The notes under the pieces are model-generated. The model made no database searches. It saw only the letters and a program-made list of their open reading frames with translations, and was not told where the DNA came from. Position numbers and translations under genes: made by a program. Below, piece by piece: positions 38,259 to 50,000 of a stretch of DNA of 64,000 bases. How positions within the stretch are numbered: the first letter of the stretch is position 1; each line of letters starts with the position of its first letter. The stretch spans positions 434,001 to 498,000 of the forward strand of contig JACATO010000974.1 in NCBI GenBank assembly GCA_018389105.1, in the 5' to 3' direction. Source of the DNA: Nautilus pompilius (taxonomy: Eukaryota; Mollusca; Cephalopoda; Nautilida; Nautilidae).

Positions 38259-39201
38259 AAATTTATTAACAGTTCAAGGTATGCACACTATTTCAAAACA
38301 AATCAATCCACAACTGCAAGATAAGATTCTGTTCGTAATGAGTAGCTACTGGTTCTATGGTTTACTTGAGAGTATCATTTTCCTTCCATAAAGAGGGATG
38401 ACAGATCTAAGCTAACTACAAATAAAACTCTTACATTAAATTAAACTGGACGTCAATCACATACATGCATTGCTTGTTTGTTTTCTACTATCAACAAATA
38501 AAATCCTCATCATTATATCCGGCTGTTTCATCTGAACATCCCTGGTAACTTATTTCAAGAAAAATTTAGTAGGTAGCTCAAATCTTAATTTTGAATGTAT
38601 TGTGTTTCCTGGTAAAAAATGTTTATTTTATCATAACTAAATTCATTCAGAAGTTGTTTTTTTTCTTGATAACTTTGTTATAAACTAAATAAAAACTCTG
38701 TCACCTCACATTTCTTATATTATTCATTTTTTTTTTTTCTATATGTACATATTTTTTTATTTTGTCCAAATCCCTTGATGGTTATTAATGGATTTTCTTT
38801 TACCTTTTAAATCTCCAACCGACCAATCAAAATGTCCCAATGGAAATAAAATAAGTTTTTTTTAATTGATTTTTTTCTTCTCCTAAGCCATCATATTTTA
38901 TCTTTTTCTAATTCACTTTTTTTTTTTATTTCTGATTAATGTGTTCATTCAAATTTGTATTTTTTTTTTTCAAAAAAATTTTAAAAAAATCAGAATATTA
39001 TTTTTGTTAAGGGACCTTTAAACTAGCTTATCTCATTCAGTCTGTTCTCTTCTCTTTAAAACAGATATTGTTCGCTTGGTTGTCAGCTGAATGTTGCTGC
39101 TGGTTGTGCATATGAACAGTTCTGCTTAAAACAATAATAAAACACCTACAAATGAGTACCAAATTAATCTACAGAACAAAAATTTCATGTGGCAGGGACA
39201 A
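38259..39201. other. AT-rich stretch with T-runs
   Basis: T-rich low-complexity sequence between 38660 and 39000. No gene. It lies downstream of the candidate gene end at 39302. Confidence 0.5.
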
Positions 39202-39207
39202 TTTATT
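39202..39207 (-). promoter_or_regulatory. possible polyadenylation signal AATAAA
   Basis: Minus-strand AATAAA about 95 bases after the stop codon of the exon at 39302-39486, consistent with a short 3' UTR. Confidence 0.4.
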
Positions 39208-39301
39208 GACTGCCAGTGATGCAGAAAGATGAGAACACAGTAGCATGCATGTTTTGCTTCTAGCAAGCAAACAAGAAAAAAAAATGATTTACACCAGTTC
39301 G

Positions 39302-39486
39302 TTAACTTGATAACACCATGGTCCCCCTCATTCCATTCTCTTTCAATCCATCTTGCTTGTGCAACTTCTCAATGAAAGCCTCCAGCTTCTGTTTTCTACT
39401 CAGTTTTCTTTTGTAGAGATTTATCTGAGCTGCACCACCCAACTTCTCCACAATTTTTCCCTCTGCCATGCACACATCACCACCCT
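39302..39486 (-). CDS. terminal coding exon of an unrecognised gene
   Basis: The strongest host-gene signal in the window. On the minus strand an acceptor '...gacttatattttag' is followed by two bases completing a codon, then 60 sense codons and TAA. The product begins GGDVCMAEGKIVEKLGGAAQ, continues with a very basic helical stretch (INLYKRKLSRKQKLEAFIEK), and ends GTMVLSS. GC is about 46 percent against roughly 30 percent in the flanks. No usable donor interrupts it, and an AATAAA follows. The basic, helix-forming stretch suggests a C-terminal coiled or nucleic-acid/membrane-contacting tail, but I do not recognise the family. Upstream exons must lie at higher coordinates and end in phase 1; none was identified with confidence. 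Confidence 0.55.
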
Positions 39487-39544
39487 CTAAAATATAAGTC
39501 CATACGCTACTGATTCAGTGAATACACAATTCTGAGTGGTGTAG

Positions 39545-39720
39545 CATTCCAGTAGTAGCATATTGGATGGGCAGCAAAGGACATAGACCCAAGTTAGTTA
39601 CCAGCAGCTTGGTGCATATCTGGGTATGGTCTTATCTTTCTCCTCTTCAGCTAGCCAGCTATGGGTTTCTAAATAGGAAAAGTTATAGTAGGGACTTTCA
39701 CTGGGCCAGTGAAAGCTGGA
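39545..39720 (+). mobile_element. SINE copy (diverged)
   Basis: 'tccagtagtagcatattgg' and 'acccaagttagttacc' occupy the head. 'tctttctcctcttcagctag' and 'tatagtagggactttcac' follow in the family order. It is more diverged than the copy at 17961. Confidence 0.45.
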
Positions 39721-42654
39721 ACATATCAGGCACTTTCGTGCTGAATTTAAGTTCCAGTACCACACATTTCCTTCTCCCTACCTGGCTGATGTTTTGGGTG
39801 TTTTCCCACATTAATGATCGGATTTAACAAGAGAAGAAAGAAACAGCAGCAGAAATATGAGTTTCTCTTTGAAACTTTACTTAGAATTATCAGTAGTTAT
39901 GCAATGCTTCAGGCAACAATTAAAAAGAGACAGACAGACAGACTAAAAGACAGAAACTTAGAGTTCTTATTTCTATTGAATGCTATTACAGGAGAATGTG
40001 TTTGAAATGAAGTATTTCAGTACCCCAGAATTCTAGTCAACCAGAATTGTTGTTATCTAAAATGACCAAAAAGAACAAGTAAAGCCAATACAAAACAAAA
40101 ATGAGTACCAATTTTCTTTTTTTTTTGGTGGTGGGAGGAGCCTAGTTTCAATCTCAAGTGGCAAACAAATGTATTCCTGGCAGTAGACAACTGTTGCTTA
40201 TAAAATCTTGTCCTTTTTTAAAATTTATATAGCATAATGGAAAAGATTACGATTTTACAAACATTCAAGTTTCTTCACATAAAAGAAATTAATCATTTTA
40301 GTAGCATTAATTTTCCATAACTCTCTTATTAGAGTCATCATTTTTGCAAATAATTATTCCAGCACTGAGACAAGTCTTTGATATCAATTAAGATTTGCTT
40401 ATGTTCAATTAATAACAAGTGTGTAGTGTCTAGGTTTGGTGCCTGAACAGCAGAAAAACCTTAGACATTTCCTTACTGTTTACCTAACAATAAGTAGACA
40501 TCTTGTTGTTAGTCAATTGGCAAATCGCTTTCTGAGGTATAGTCCTGCCAGTGCAAGTGGTAAGTTGTCTGGTCTTCTTAGATTTTTTTTTTTTTTTTTT
40601 TTACACTGGCTGCTGAGTGGGAAGCATCTCCAACACTATACACAAATTTATGCACTTGGGTATTTTCAATGTGTTTGTGAATAGCTATCTTCAGTCAAGA
40701 AGGGCAGCCATTATCATTATTAATATCATAAAAGCAATAATAGTTACACAGAAATGTAGAAGCAAAAATATGTATTACAAATCAAAATGTTATGACAGTG
40801 TTTCAAAATAATTGCTTACTGAATATAAACTTAATATTTACAGGGGATTCCAAAAAAAATGTTATAGCTGACAGCTAAAATAAAGTCCACAATAGAGAGG
40901 TCAAGTGGATTTTTTTTGCCTTCTAAAAATCCCAAAGCTTGATTAATTAATCAAGTATCTAGAAATTGTTTTCTGTTGCTCACACTGGAATTCATGGTTG
41001 TATTTTTTTATGTGAGGCCTTACATAGCTTCTGAAATGCTTTCATTTGACTCAATTTTCTGTCCTCTACTGTCCTGTCTACTCAAAGCTACCTACTGAGC
41101 AATGAAGGGAACACTAAGAAGTTCAAAAAGTGATCTCTTTTGTTATGAGTGGTGAAATCCAAAGGTGCACCCTTACAGATTGAATCTGCGTGGCCAACTT
41201 AACTGTCTGTATCAAAAGTTTGATTAGATCTCGCAGTCTTTATGCTGTGAGTATCAATTCTTTCCACTAATAGTAAACTTTCACTTTATTTCACTTCTTT
41301 TTGCATCCTTTCATGTTCTTACATTTATTGTGGCACATATGCGTCACTTGCTCATTCCATCAAACTTTGAGAGTACAGATCAAGAATATCACTTTACTGA
41401 ATCTTTTAGTTGTCCAAATATGCAAGATAATGGTCCATTCAGGTTCATGCAGATTTTAGAAAGACCCTCATTAGCTTGGCCATGGTTTTCACAAAGGTAT
41501 CATGGATGGTTATCAGGAAAGAGTTACCAGCTAGATTGTTCACCAAAATGGCAACCATATTTTTGGATCCCTCATCATCTATAATAAACATTTACTACAA
41601 ACTTAGCCTCACTGTAGCTTTATTCTTTCCTTTTATTTGTACTAATTCTCATACATATGCAACAAGAGAAAGACAATCTAATTCCAATTTAGACATTTAT
41701 AAAAATTATTAAATTTATTCATTTTTATTTTTAAAAAAATATTTTTAAATGTAAATATTAAATAATGTCCATAATAATAAACACAAGATATTTTAAAAGT
41801 AAATTTAGAGTAAGAGACCATTTCAAGTTCTTAAAATGTTTTATCTTTTTCTAATTTATTTTTCATGGCATACTGAAAAGTATTAAAGCATATGCAAAGT
41901 ACAAATACATAATTTGTAGAAATTTTCAAATAAGGGCTAAGCTATAAAAAGATATGGAGCAGGTATGTCTCATCTCTGACATGCAGAATTGGTAAAGACT
42001 TTTAGAAGTTAATTAAAATTAAACTCAGCCAGCCCATAATCAGTAAAAACATTATGCTTGTTGTTACAAATAAGGCAAATATAGTATAAAAAAAAAGATT
42101 TTAGCCAACTGACTGCCATATTTCACTCCATTTAATTGATTATGTTAAAAAAGAACCACTATGATGATTATAGAAAGACTTAGTGGAATTTAGCTAAGAT
42201 GCTAATGTTGAGCAAACTATCACTGTAGATGCTACAATTTTCTGCATCCAAGGAAAGTATATCAGATTCTTCTGATGACAGATGTTCTTTGATATGTGAA
42301 CTAGACTAAGACACTGATGGTAAGAAAGTTCTTACTTGTTCTCAAAATGCTATGATTTGTATGAAAAGATTCAACTTGGCAGGGCCTAATCCATTGAAGT
42401 AAATGAAGCAAAATGTTGTTTGGAATATTTATATATTTTATCATTAATTACCAGTTAGCATGAGATAAAGTTACAATACTTTATTGTTAAATAAGAATAT
42501 CTGAATATAAAGATGCAGGAAAATGAAGGAGTTTTGGAACAAAACCTCACAAAGTCAAATCAAAATCACACACCTGACAGTAGGGTGAACACTTTTCAAC
42601 AAAATTTTACATAACCTAAGCAATTAGCTCCACATATAGCTAACACAAAATACA
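39721..42654. other. AT-rich stretch, no supported gene
   Basis: An 82-codon plus-strand frame at 40436-40684 runs through a T-run and is not supported. 'caggggattccaaaaaaaa' at about 40842 resembles a mariner-type end but stands alone. CAGA-type short repeats occur near 39930. Confidence 0.4.
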
Positions 42655-42730
42655 GGGGGATGTTCAAACAAGACTTAGTCGAATACCATTCTGATGATAC
42701 TATTACAGCAAGGTTTCAATTGAATGTCCC
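42655..42730. repeat. palindromic MITE copy
   Basis: Left end 'gggggatgttcaaacaag' and right end 'tttcaattgaatgtccc' form an imperfect inverted repeat. The same ends recur at 57651-57728. Confidence 0.5.
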
Positions 42731-44265
42731 TAGTATATTCTCCTTGACATAGTCTTAGCAAAAGCTAGTTTCATTCATGATTACGAATTCAAAGAAAAAA
42801 TATTTTTAGAATGCATGCACACTTTGATTTCTACAGAAATAGAACATGGTAATTTGTTCCAAATTCAAATATAATTTTAACATACAATATCCAAAGCCAC
42901 AGGTAATTTATAGAAATAAAGTATTTAAATTTATATATTTTTGAATGGTAATATTTGTAAAACACCTACCTCACAAGACTTTCAGTAGAAAAACTACACT
43001 TAATGTTTACAATTTTCCTTTTCATTTAATTCTGTAGTCATAAATATAAACTTTAAAAAAAACACTTCACTATTTAAAATAGTGAAGATAAACATGCTAT
43101 ACATTTACATAATTCTGAAAGCTTCTAGCCAACTTAATGCAATTCGTGATTATTAAATATATCAGAGCATGCTTGCTGTATTTACAGAGACAGCGTATTC
43201 AGTACTGACCACAAATACTGCTAAAATAAGTCATTACATAACATTAATAATTTTATCATCATTTTTTTTAAAACATTAAAAATCTTTTCTTCTTTTCTTT
43301 CATAATGTTTATTTGACAGGACAGGACAGGACAGAACACATGCACATGTTCAGTTGTATTAACTTAGCCTGGTAAGTTGTTTTCTTTTTTTTTCAGACTA
43401 TAATAAAGAAATTTAACATGTGAGGTAACTTCAAAAGTATTAGTCGCACTTGGTCCAACCCACTCCCCTCCCTGCTGCAGCCAGTCATTAATGCAGGCCT
43501 GGAAACAATGGCAGGGATTAAACTACCTGATGCTTTCCAACTTTGAACCCCTAGCAAAAGTACCCGCAAACAGACCCTTAACCATAGAAAACCAGCATGC
43601 TATATTGGCCAACTGCCATGCCAACTGAATCAATTACACCTAATGACTACTTCGTAGAAAACTATCATAGTTAGTCATTTAAAGAGACTTGAAGAATCAC
43701 TATTTGCATTTTTTCATTTATATTAACAAACACTTTTTCAAGCAAATTATGAATCTAATGGATCATGCCAAGCATATAGTAGTAATCTGTTGGAAAAATT
43801 AGCTATAAATTCTTTTATTTTTTTTTTTTTTGCTTCTTTAAGCAATTTCCAGCAGTGACAAGAATTCTGCTGCTGATAGCAACAATATACAAGGGGGAAA
43901 TGATGCTGTCATGCTCAGATTAATATTTTTTGTACTTTAAAAAAGTTTTATCATGAAAAAGAAAGCAACAAATTACACTGCACTATGCCTTTATAAAGTC
44001 CTAAAGCTGTCAGTCATTCAAGCAATGACTACAGTTCAAAGAAACACTAGACAATGTACTACAACTTTGGATGGCCAAAGGATGACCAATGCAAGTTTCA
44101 AATTATCTGACCCAACAATACAGACGACGACTAAATTCAGATTAGTGTAAATCACCTGTAAGTTCAATTCACCAAAAAACAAACTTTAAATAGCATTGGA
44201 TTTTAGCTCTGTTGATGTTGGTGTCACATACCAGTGTCAACAACATTGAAAACTACACTGGTGAG
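42731..44265. other. AT-rich stretch
   Basis: Contains the (ACAGG)n microsatellite at 43315-43334 and an unassigned GC-richer segment at 43445-43600. No gene supported. Confidence 0.45.
43315..43334. repeat. (ACAGG)n microsatellite
   Basis: Four pentanucleotide units, the last followed by an imperfect unit. Confidence 0.8.
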
Positions 44266-44440
44266 AGTGTGTAATGCTGAGGTTATCCACTAGTGTGCTG
44301 CCTAACCTGCACCACAAGGGGCCCAGCACTTCCAATGTTGGCAAGAAAATCCCTACTAAAACATTTTTCGATGTGACAAGAAACCATGCCAAACCAAGCC
44401 AATTCCAACCAGGAACCAAACTCTGGCAGCCCTTGCCACA
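44266..44440 (-). mobile_element. SINE copy, 5' truncated, abutting the TIR element
   Basis: On the minus strand 'gtggcaagggctgccagag' is followed by 'tggttcctggttggaattgg', 'ggcatggtttcttgtcac', 'tttagtagggattttcttgc' and 'caacattggaagtgctggg', the family order. Its head end lies about 30 bases from the left end of the inverted-repeat element at 44470. Confidence 0.6.
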
Positions 44441-44469
44441 CTGGATATTTTCATTAGTTTCGAAAATGT

Positions 44470-44796
44470 CCCACAGGCAGAATTTTTTTTGCTCAAAAGT
44501 TGTCTAAGTGTGTCTAGAGCACAAGAAAAAAATTTTTTTTACTTACTCTTCCGGCAAAAATTTTTTAGGTCGATTTTTGTATTTTCACCCAATCTTCTAA
44601 ATTATGTGGAGATTTCTGCGGAATAATTTGTTCTAACTTTTTTTAAAAAGCAATTGACTAAAATCTGGGGAAAAAACTGCTGATCAGCTTGATTTGAAAA
44701 GTTCAAAAAACAAGTTTTTTGAGTCAAATTATTGCAAAGACCAAAGGTTATCCCAAAAATTCGTATTTATTCCAGAGTTTTTTTCATTTTCACCCG
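44470..44796 (+). repeat. left terminal inverted repeat
   Basis: Includes 'gctcaaaagttgtctaagtg', 'cttccggcaaaaatttttta' and 'gcttgatttgaaaagttc'. Each is found in reverse complement in the right arm with a few substitutions. Confidence 0.85.
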
Positions 44797-45274
44797 TACA
44801 CCTCCACTCCCGTGATCCCCTATGTTCTTTGGACACCACAAAAGTATTAGACATATATTAAATCTTGTGATTTTGGAATATGCATAAAAATGGTGATGTT
44901 GAGAGGATTTTTTTTGTTTGTTTGAAATTCTAAAACAGTAATATTGTACATGATATGACTGTGTTGTACTTGTTTGCTTTTAGACGACTGAAGTGAATTT
45001 ACATTCAAGCGGTGGACGGGTTGGCCAAAATCTCTGCGTGTGAGGTTGTGTCGGAAAAAATCCAGGGCCTTCAACTTCGCCCTACCTAACTGAATACCAC
45101 AAAACTCATTTGCCTTCTCATCTCATGTATGGCGTCGTTCAGCAAAGTGGTGTCATTTACAATGTGCCCTTCACTCAATCCACAATGGTCCCAATCAATC
45201 GATCAATTCACAGATGATTTTGATGCATTTTCACAGCTTACCTCAAGAGCTTCCCTCGTCATTCCGGGTCAGAG

Positions 45275-45907
45275 TTGGCAACACCAAAAATCCGAGTCCT
45301 CACACACGAAATGCGTCAATGGATATTTGCAAACAAATGCTCACTCAGCAGAATCAGCGAGCAACCATTCAAAACAATCCACAAGTCTTTTCTGAACTTC
45401 GCCTCAAGATACAGCATTCTGAATACTGGAATCAAAAGCAAAAGCCCTTCTCCAGCTCCTTCTTCGAGCTCATCAAAAGTACACACTCCATCTCTTAGTA
45501 CTCGTCAATCAAAGTTAAAACTGCCTGCAAAATTGAAGCCAACTCGTCAACAGCGATCAATCCCTCAACCACGCAAATGGCCAGTCTTGCCTTCTCAAGT
45601 CTCTTTAAAAAGAGTTGCCATGAAAGAACTACAAAATGAAAAACCAACAAAATATTCCAGAGATTCCAAAAAAGCCTCCAGCTCCCCAACCCGCTATGTT
45701 GGCAACATCCAGTACACTCGGAAGCGTCACCTACGTGCAGTGATCGGGTACAATCAGTCACATCTACCGCTGTCTCCAGAAAGTATCACTCAAATGAGAA
45801 TTGCAGTAAAGATGTTCACCGATCGTTCCAAAGGTGGTGACGATCTCAGAATTGATGGTTGTGCCCCATGGAACCCTGGGCCACCGTCGACATCATTGGT
45901 ATGCTGA
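45275..45907 (+). CDS. 210-aa basic, Ser/Pro-rich protein of unknown function inside the TIR element
   Basis: The longest open frame in the window, far longer than expected by chance at this composition. Residues 1-45 are mixed and begin MATPKIRVLTHEMRQWIFAN. Residues about 50-70 are Ser/Pro/Lys-rich (KSKSPSPAPSSSSSK). Residues about 75-140 are strongly basic and probably disordered. A more ordered-looking segment, KRHLRAVIGYNQSHLPLSPE, lies near residue 150. The C-terminus reads WNPGPPSTSLVC. No membrane segment, signal peptide or known catalytic motif. The start is uncertain: neighbouring frames at 45129-45395 and 45214-45498 overlap, so a frameshift or a spliced 5' part is possible. It could be an accessory or DNA-binding protein of the element, or one exon of a longer transposase. 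Confidence 0.5.
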   Translation: MATPKIRVLTHEMRQWIFANKCSLSRISEQPFKTIHKSFLNFASRYSILNTGIKSKSPSPAPSSSSSKVHTPSLSTRQSKLKLPAKLKPTRQQRSIPQPRKWPVLPSQVSLKRVAMKELQNEKPTKYSRDSKKASSSPTRYVGNIQYTRKRHLRAVIGYNQSHLPLSPESITQMRIAVKMFTDRSKGGDDLRIDGCAPWNPGPPSTSLVC

Positions 45908-46053
45908 CTTGTTTGATAAAAACAGTTGTGGCTTTTGTAAATGTGATTTTTCAAAAACATTAGCTTTCGACTGCACACGTGCATGAAATATTAGCACCAT
46001 GTCCGCGGAGATTTATGTATCATGTCCAAGATTTAGATTTGTAATTTCTTGAG

Positions 46054-46373
46054 ATGAAATTGAAAAATGCTGGAATAAATACGAATTTTTGGGATAACCT
46101 TTGGTCTTTGCAATAATTCGACTCAAAAACTCGTTTTTTGAACTTGTCAAATCGAGCTGATCAGCAGTTTTTTCCCAAGATTTTAGTCAATCACTTTCTA
46201 AAAAAAGTTAGAACAAGTTATTCCACAGAAATCTCCGCATAATTTAGGGGATTTAGTGAAAATACAAAAATCGACCTAAAAAATTTTTGCCGGAAGAGTA
46301 AGTAAAAAAAATTTTTCCTTGTGCTCTAGACACACTTAAACAACTTTTGAGCAAAAAAAATTCTGCCTGCGGG
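46054..46373 (-). repeat. right terminal inverted repeat
   Basis: Reverse-complement partner of the left arm. The inner edge lies near 'tggaataaatacg' and the outer edge at 'ctgcctgcggg'. Confidence 0.85.
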
Positions 46374-46578
46374 AGATTCATAAATATCCGGTGTGTTGCT
46401 ATATGAAACTGAAAATTAAAACAAAAAAAAAAAAAAAACTTCATTTTTCACACAATATTTCTGCAATAGAACATAATAAAAATGAATTATGTATTTTTTT
46501 ATTATTGTTTATACTACTGTTAAACCAAGTCCTCACTGCCAGTAAAATCACATTTCATGTTTGGCATTATAAAATAAG
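46374..46578. other. A-rich spacer
   Basis: Contains an A-run near 46423-46438 just outside the right arm of the element. No gene. Confidence 0.5.
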
Positions 46579-47001
46579 CTATTGTCTTTTGTCATTGTGA
46601 CAGACATTCTGATTTTCATTCTTGTACATGGTGCACCCTGCTTCATATAATGTTAGGAGTACTGTGCAGGAAGATGGTCCAAGAGGACAAGGCTCAATTT
46701 CCTTTTGCTTGTGCGTCACCAGAATTCCTGCGAGTGGTAAATATCCATTATCACAGCTAGCAGCATATGCCAAGTTCAGCTGGCATAGCTCAATGTTGTA
46801 TTGTGCACCATGGCTCCACAATCCCCATCTACATACTTGGAGAGCTCTTGTCTGAGATGATGTACTCTTGAAAATCATTATAGTAATTACTCTAGTCAGT
46901 TGAAACTCTGACACCAATTCATGAAGTTCACATGAGATGCAAAGATAAAACCCACCAACAACAAGCCAGACTTTATTTTCAACAAGTAGAGTCAACAACA
47001 T
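46579..47001 (-). CDS. hypothetical 140-aa open frame
   Basis: The second-longest unexplained frame in the window and longer than AT-rich background usually gives. The N-terminal 50 residues are hydrophobic (LLVENKVWLVVGGFYLCISC). The remainder is Cys-rich with patches such as NIELCQLNLAYAASCDNGYL and KEIEPCPLGPSSC. The underlying 46620-46860 segment is about 46 percent GC and is also open on the opposite strand for 77 codons, so base composition may account for part of the length. No family recognised and no clear splice partners. It may be an orphan exon, a fragment of a mobile element or chance. Confidence 0.25.
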   Translation of the reverse strand: MLLTLLVENKVWLVVGGFYLCISCELHELVSEFQLTRVITIMIFKSTSSQTRALQVCRWGLWSHGAQYNIELCQLNLAYAASCDNGYLPLAGILVTHKQKEIEPCPLGPSSCTVLLTLYEAGCTMYKNENQNVCHNDKRQ

Positions 47002-50000
47002 CCAAAATTTCTATGTCAATTAAAGTTCTACTTACTGTAAAGCAATATTTTTTTTAAGTATTTGCTAAAGCATGATTAAAACAAAATTATACTTTATCCC
47101 CATACAAAGTAGCACCATATTTAAGTTACTAAAAGTACAAGAAAATTCATGTTTATCATCAAAAATAAAATCTCTCAGCTTTAAAGTATGTAGTTATATT
47201 TTTTAACAGAACAGTAAACTCTAAAAAAAAAAAAGAAAAGAAAAGCATTAGAATTTAAAACTGAAAAAAAAAAAGCACCCAAACATGAATCCATATTTCC
47301 AATAGTCCAACATTTCTTTATATAGAAGAGCATTTAAGATTATTTTTAGCCTTTAAACTAATTGATCATTCACAAAGTTATTTGACTAACTCAGAATCAA
47401 GTAATTCTTGCCAGTTTTTGTTCCTCTCACATTTCATTACTGAAGTCAACAGAGAGAGCGAGAGCATGTGAGAGCGTAAGCTGTAATAAATAAAATGATT
47501 AATGTCAAAAAGAAAGAAATGTCATTTCCATTTGTCGCTTGTTAGTCAATGTAAAGCTGAGTGTTTACTAATGCAAATCAATTGTGAATGCAAGCTCCAG
47601 GCTTTGCAGTGATGTACGATTTTGCGTCAGAAATGCATAAAATGGGAGAAAGTATGAATGACGCAAAACTTACTAACCTTACTTAAATGATGACGCAAAA
47701 CATATTTATAAAACTTAATTATCAGCAAATTAACATTTAAATTTGTTCACTAATGTGATGCAAAATGTCAGCATTTGGCATTTTCTCATTTTTAAACACT
47801 TTTTATAAACTTAACTATACAGTTCAGAGCTAATGTTTACTTTCCAATAATCATCTCCAATTGTTTTGTTTGCTTTTTTTAAACAATTCATTACTTCATT
47901 TGTACTTTTTTTTTTTTTTTTACTGTTGAACTAGTTAAGCAGCACTAAGATCTATCCATTTATTTTCACAATGTTTGCTGCATATGTTAATCATAGATGA
48001 CGAAACAATGATTCGAATATGGAAATTCTACCTATGTGTAACCAGCTACAAACCATTAAAAATGCATACATAAATAAGAAGTATAAATCTTGCCTCAAGT
48101 TGTAACCAATGCCATTGCAAAGTTTATATTAGTTGTTTTTTTTTTTGGTAAAATTCAAAAGAAAGAGTGAACTAGTACACCTTTAAATGAGAATAAAGCA
48201 ATGCAAGTTGCTGAATATTTTATTCTCATTGAATGGCTATAGTAGTAGCATGCAACAAAAGAGTTTCACAAACTTATTCAAGCTGTCATATTTAAGTTGC
48301 TGACAAACTGAAAGGAAGAATCTAATGTTTTTTTAAGGGTACAATAAAACAAAACAAAACAAAAAAAAAAGGTGCTTAATAATATCAAAGCCAGTATATG
48401 GAATCTGAAGCAAGTTGATTTTAAACATTATCCCACAATACAATGCTCCAAAGCCAACCATTCAACACAGGAATGATCCTGAACCCCACTCACTCTCTCC
48501 CATTTGAAAATATTCTTGCATTTGTAATGTCAACAATTTGCAACAATAACTACATACTTTTAGTATTTTTCACCAAATGTAGAGCAGTTTGTCAGTTTTC
48601 ATCATATTGTAATGTGAGAATGTTTTAATTACTATCAGACAACTGGTTTCAATTTTCTAGAGAATGCAACTTTAAAATGAGTTTTTTTAATAATATACCT
48701 AAGTGATTGAAACTTGTATGTATACATAAATATACACTGAGAATAATATACCATTACTCCTAGCTATAAATTGTCTACAGCATAAATTCCATCCTTTATT
48801 ATTGATAATTATTTATTCTTTTAGCATACACTATTGTAGACTAAACTGTTATTTAAGTGCCATCAAATTTGCATAATTGCTAATTAAGTAACCTTTTAAA
48901 ATATTCTCAATGCAGAGTTTCCTAACATATTTTTCAATAATTTTTTCATGTGAACAGTATGAAGATTCTTTAAAAAAATGTTTTCCAAGTCTTAAAGAAG
49001 CTGAACTTCTTTTATATATCAGATGCAACATGAAAATTTCCAGTATGCTGCATATTCTGTATAAAGGATACATGGGATACATCATGTAATGCCATTGAAA
49101 ATCATTTATCATGTTTTCCATTACAAGGACTTATAACACATTGATTTTACAAAAAGATAAATACAGTGAGCAGATTTCTCTTCTTGCTCAGCAAGATACC
49201 TTTCAGTAATTTGACAAAATATGCCAGGCATGCTGTTTGTCCTGTCAACTACTCAAGGTCAATATCTAAAAAAGCTACATCATATCTGGCAAGGAGGTAT
49301 CAAGTTGCAACATCAATGTGGCATCATTACTATCATTTGATTTTATAAGATCTAATCTTGAATGAAAAAGTGCAATTTCTTTCATTCTTGGAAAAGAATC
49401 AGAACTGACATAAAACAAGAAGTCTGTGACAACAAATAAAATATTCTAGTAAAAGTGATTGTCAGAACTTTCATGGCTTTTTAGAGAGATAAATCTAGCT
49501 TGCATCGCAATGAAGTGCAGGATTAGCACAAAGTGTACAACATACAATTTCAAAGTCAGGATTATTCAACATTCAATCATCATCAGTGATTTGGCATCAG
49601 GAACCAGACAATCATATATGTTCAAAACCATTGGAAGTCCAGAAAACAATGTAGCTATTTTAGATAAGAAAAAGGAAAAGGCCAGTGACAGAAATTCTTG
49701 TAGATAGGTGAATTCTGCATTCAAGAAAAATTGGCTGGTACAAAATTTTTTTTTTTAATTCTACAGCACACGGAGGGGGTATAATTAACAAGAAAAATTA
49801 TTTAATTGGAATTCAAGATTATGCCAAACTAAAGATTTGACAGAATGCCATATGTGACTTTCATGAAATTTGGAAAAAAATTAATTTTTAATGTTTGATA
49901 TAAATCATACACCCTTTGCTCAAATTTACAAAAGTATGAAAACCTTTAAAGTACAAAAAATGGTGTTCCTCTACTTTGCAGATATTCTTTCAACAAATTA

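Larger units (their letters stand above)
44470..46373 (+). mobile_element. unclassified 1.9-kb DNA element with long terminal inverted repeats
   Basis: The two ends are inverted copies of each other over about 325 bases: 44470-44796 and 46054-46373. They begin CCCACAGGCAGAA and, read inward from the other side, CCCGCAGGCAGAA. Weaker similarity continues outward to about 44441 and 46389 (around a shared 'ggatattt'). The interior of about 1.25 kb is clearly richer in G and C than the flanks and holds a 210-codon ORF. This layout is that of a class II transposon or a non-autonomous relative, but the protein shows no DDE, hAT or other transposase signature that I can see. No convincing target-site duplication was found. 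The arms are about 90 percent alike by eye, suggesting it is younger than the other elements here. Confidence 0.8.

Noticed and set aside
40436-40684. 82-codon plus-strand frame ending across a T-run
   Set aside because: The second part is poly-Phe from a homopolymer, and the first part has a donor-like site but no acceptor or family similarity.
40841-40865. Mariner-type terminal repeat ('caggggattccaaaaaaaa')
   Set aside because: It is a single short match without a second end or transposase motifs nearby.
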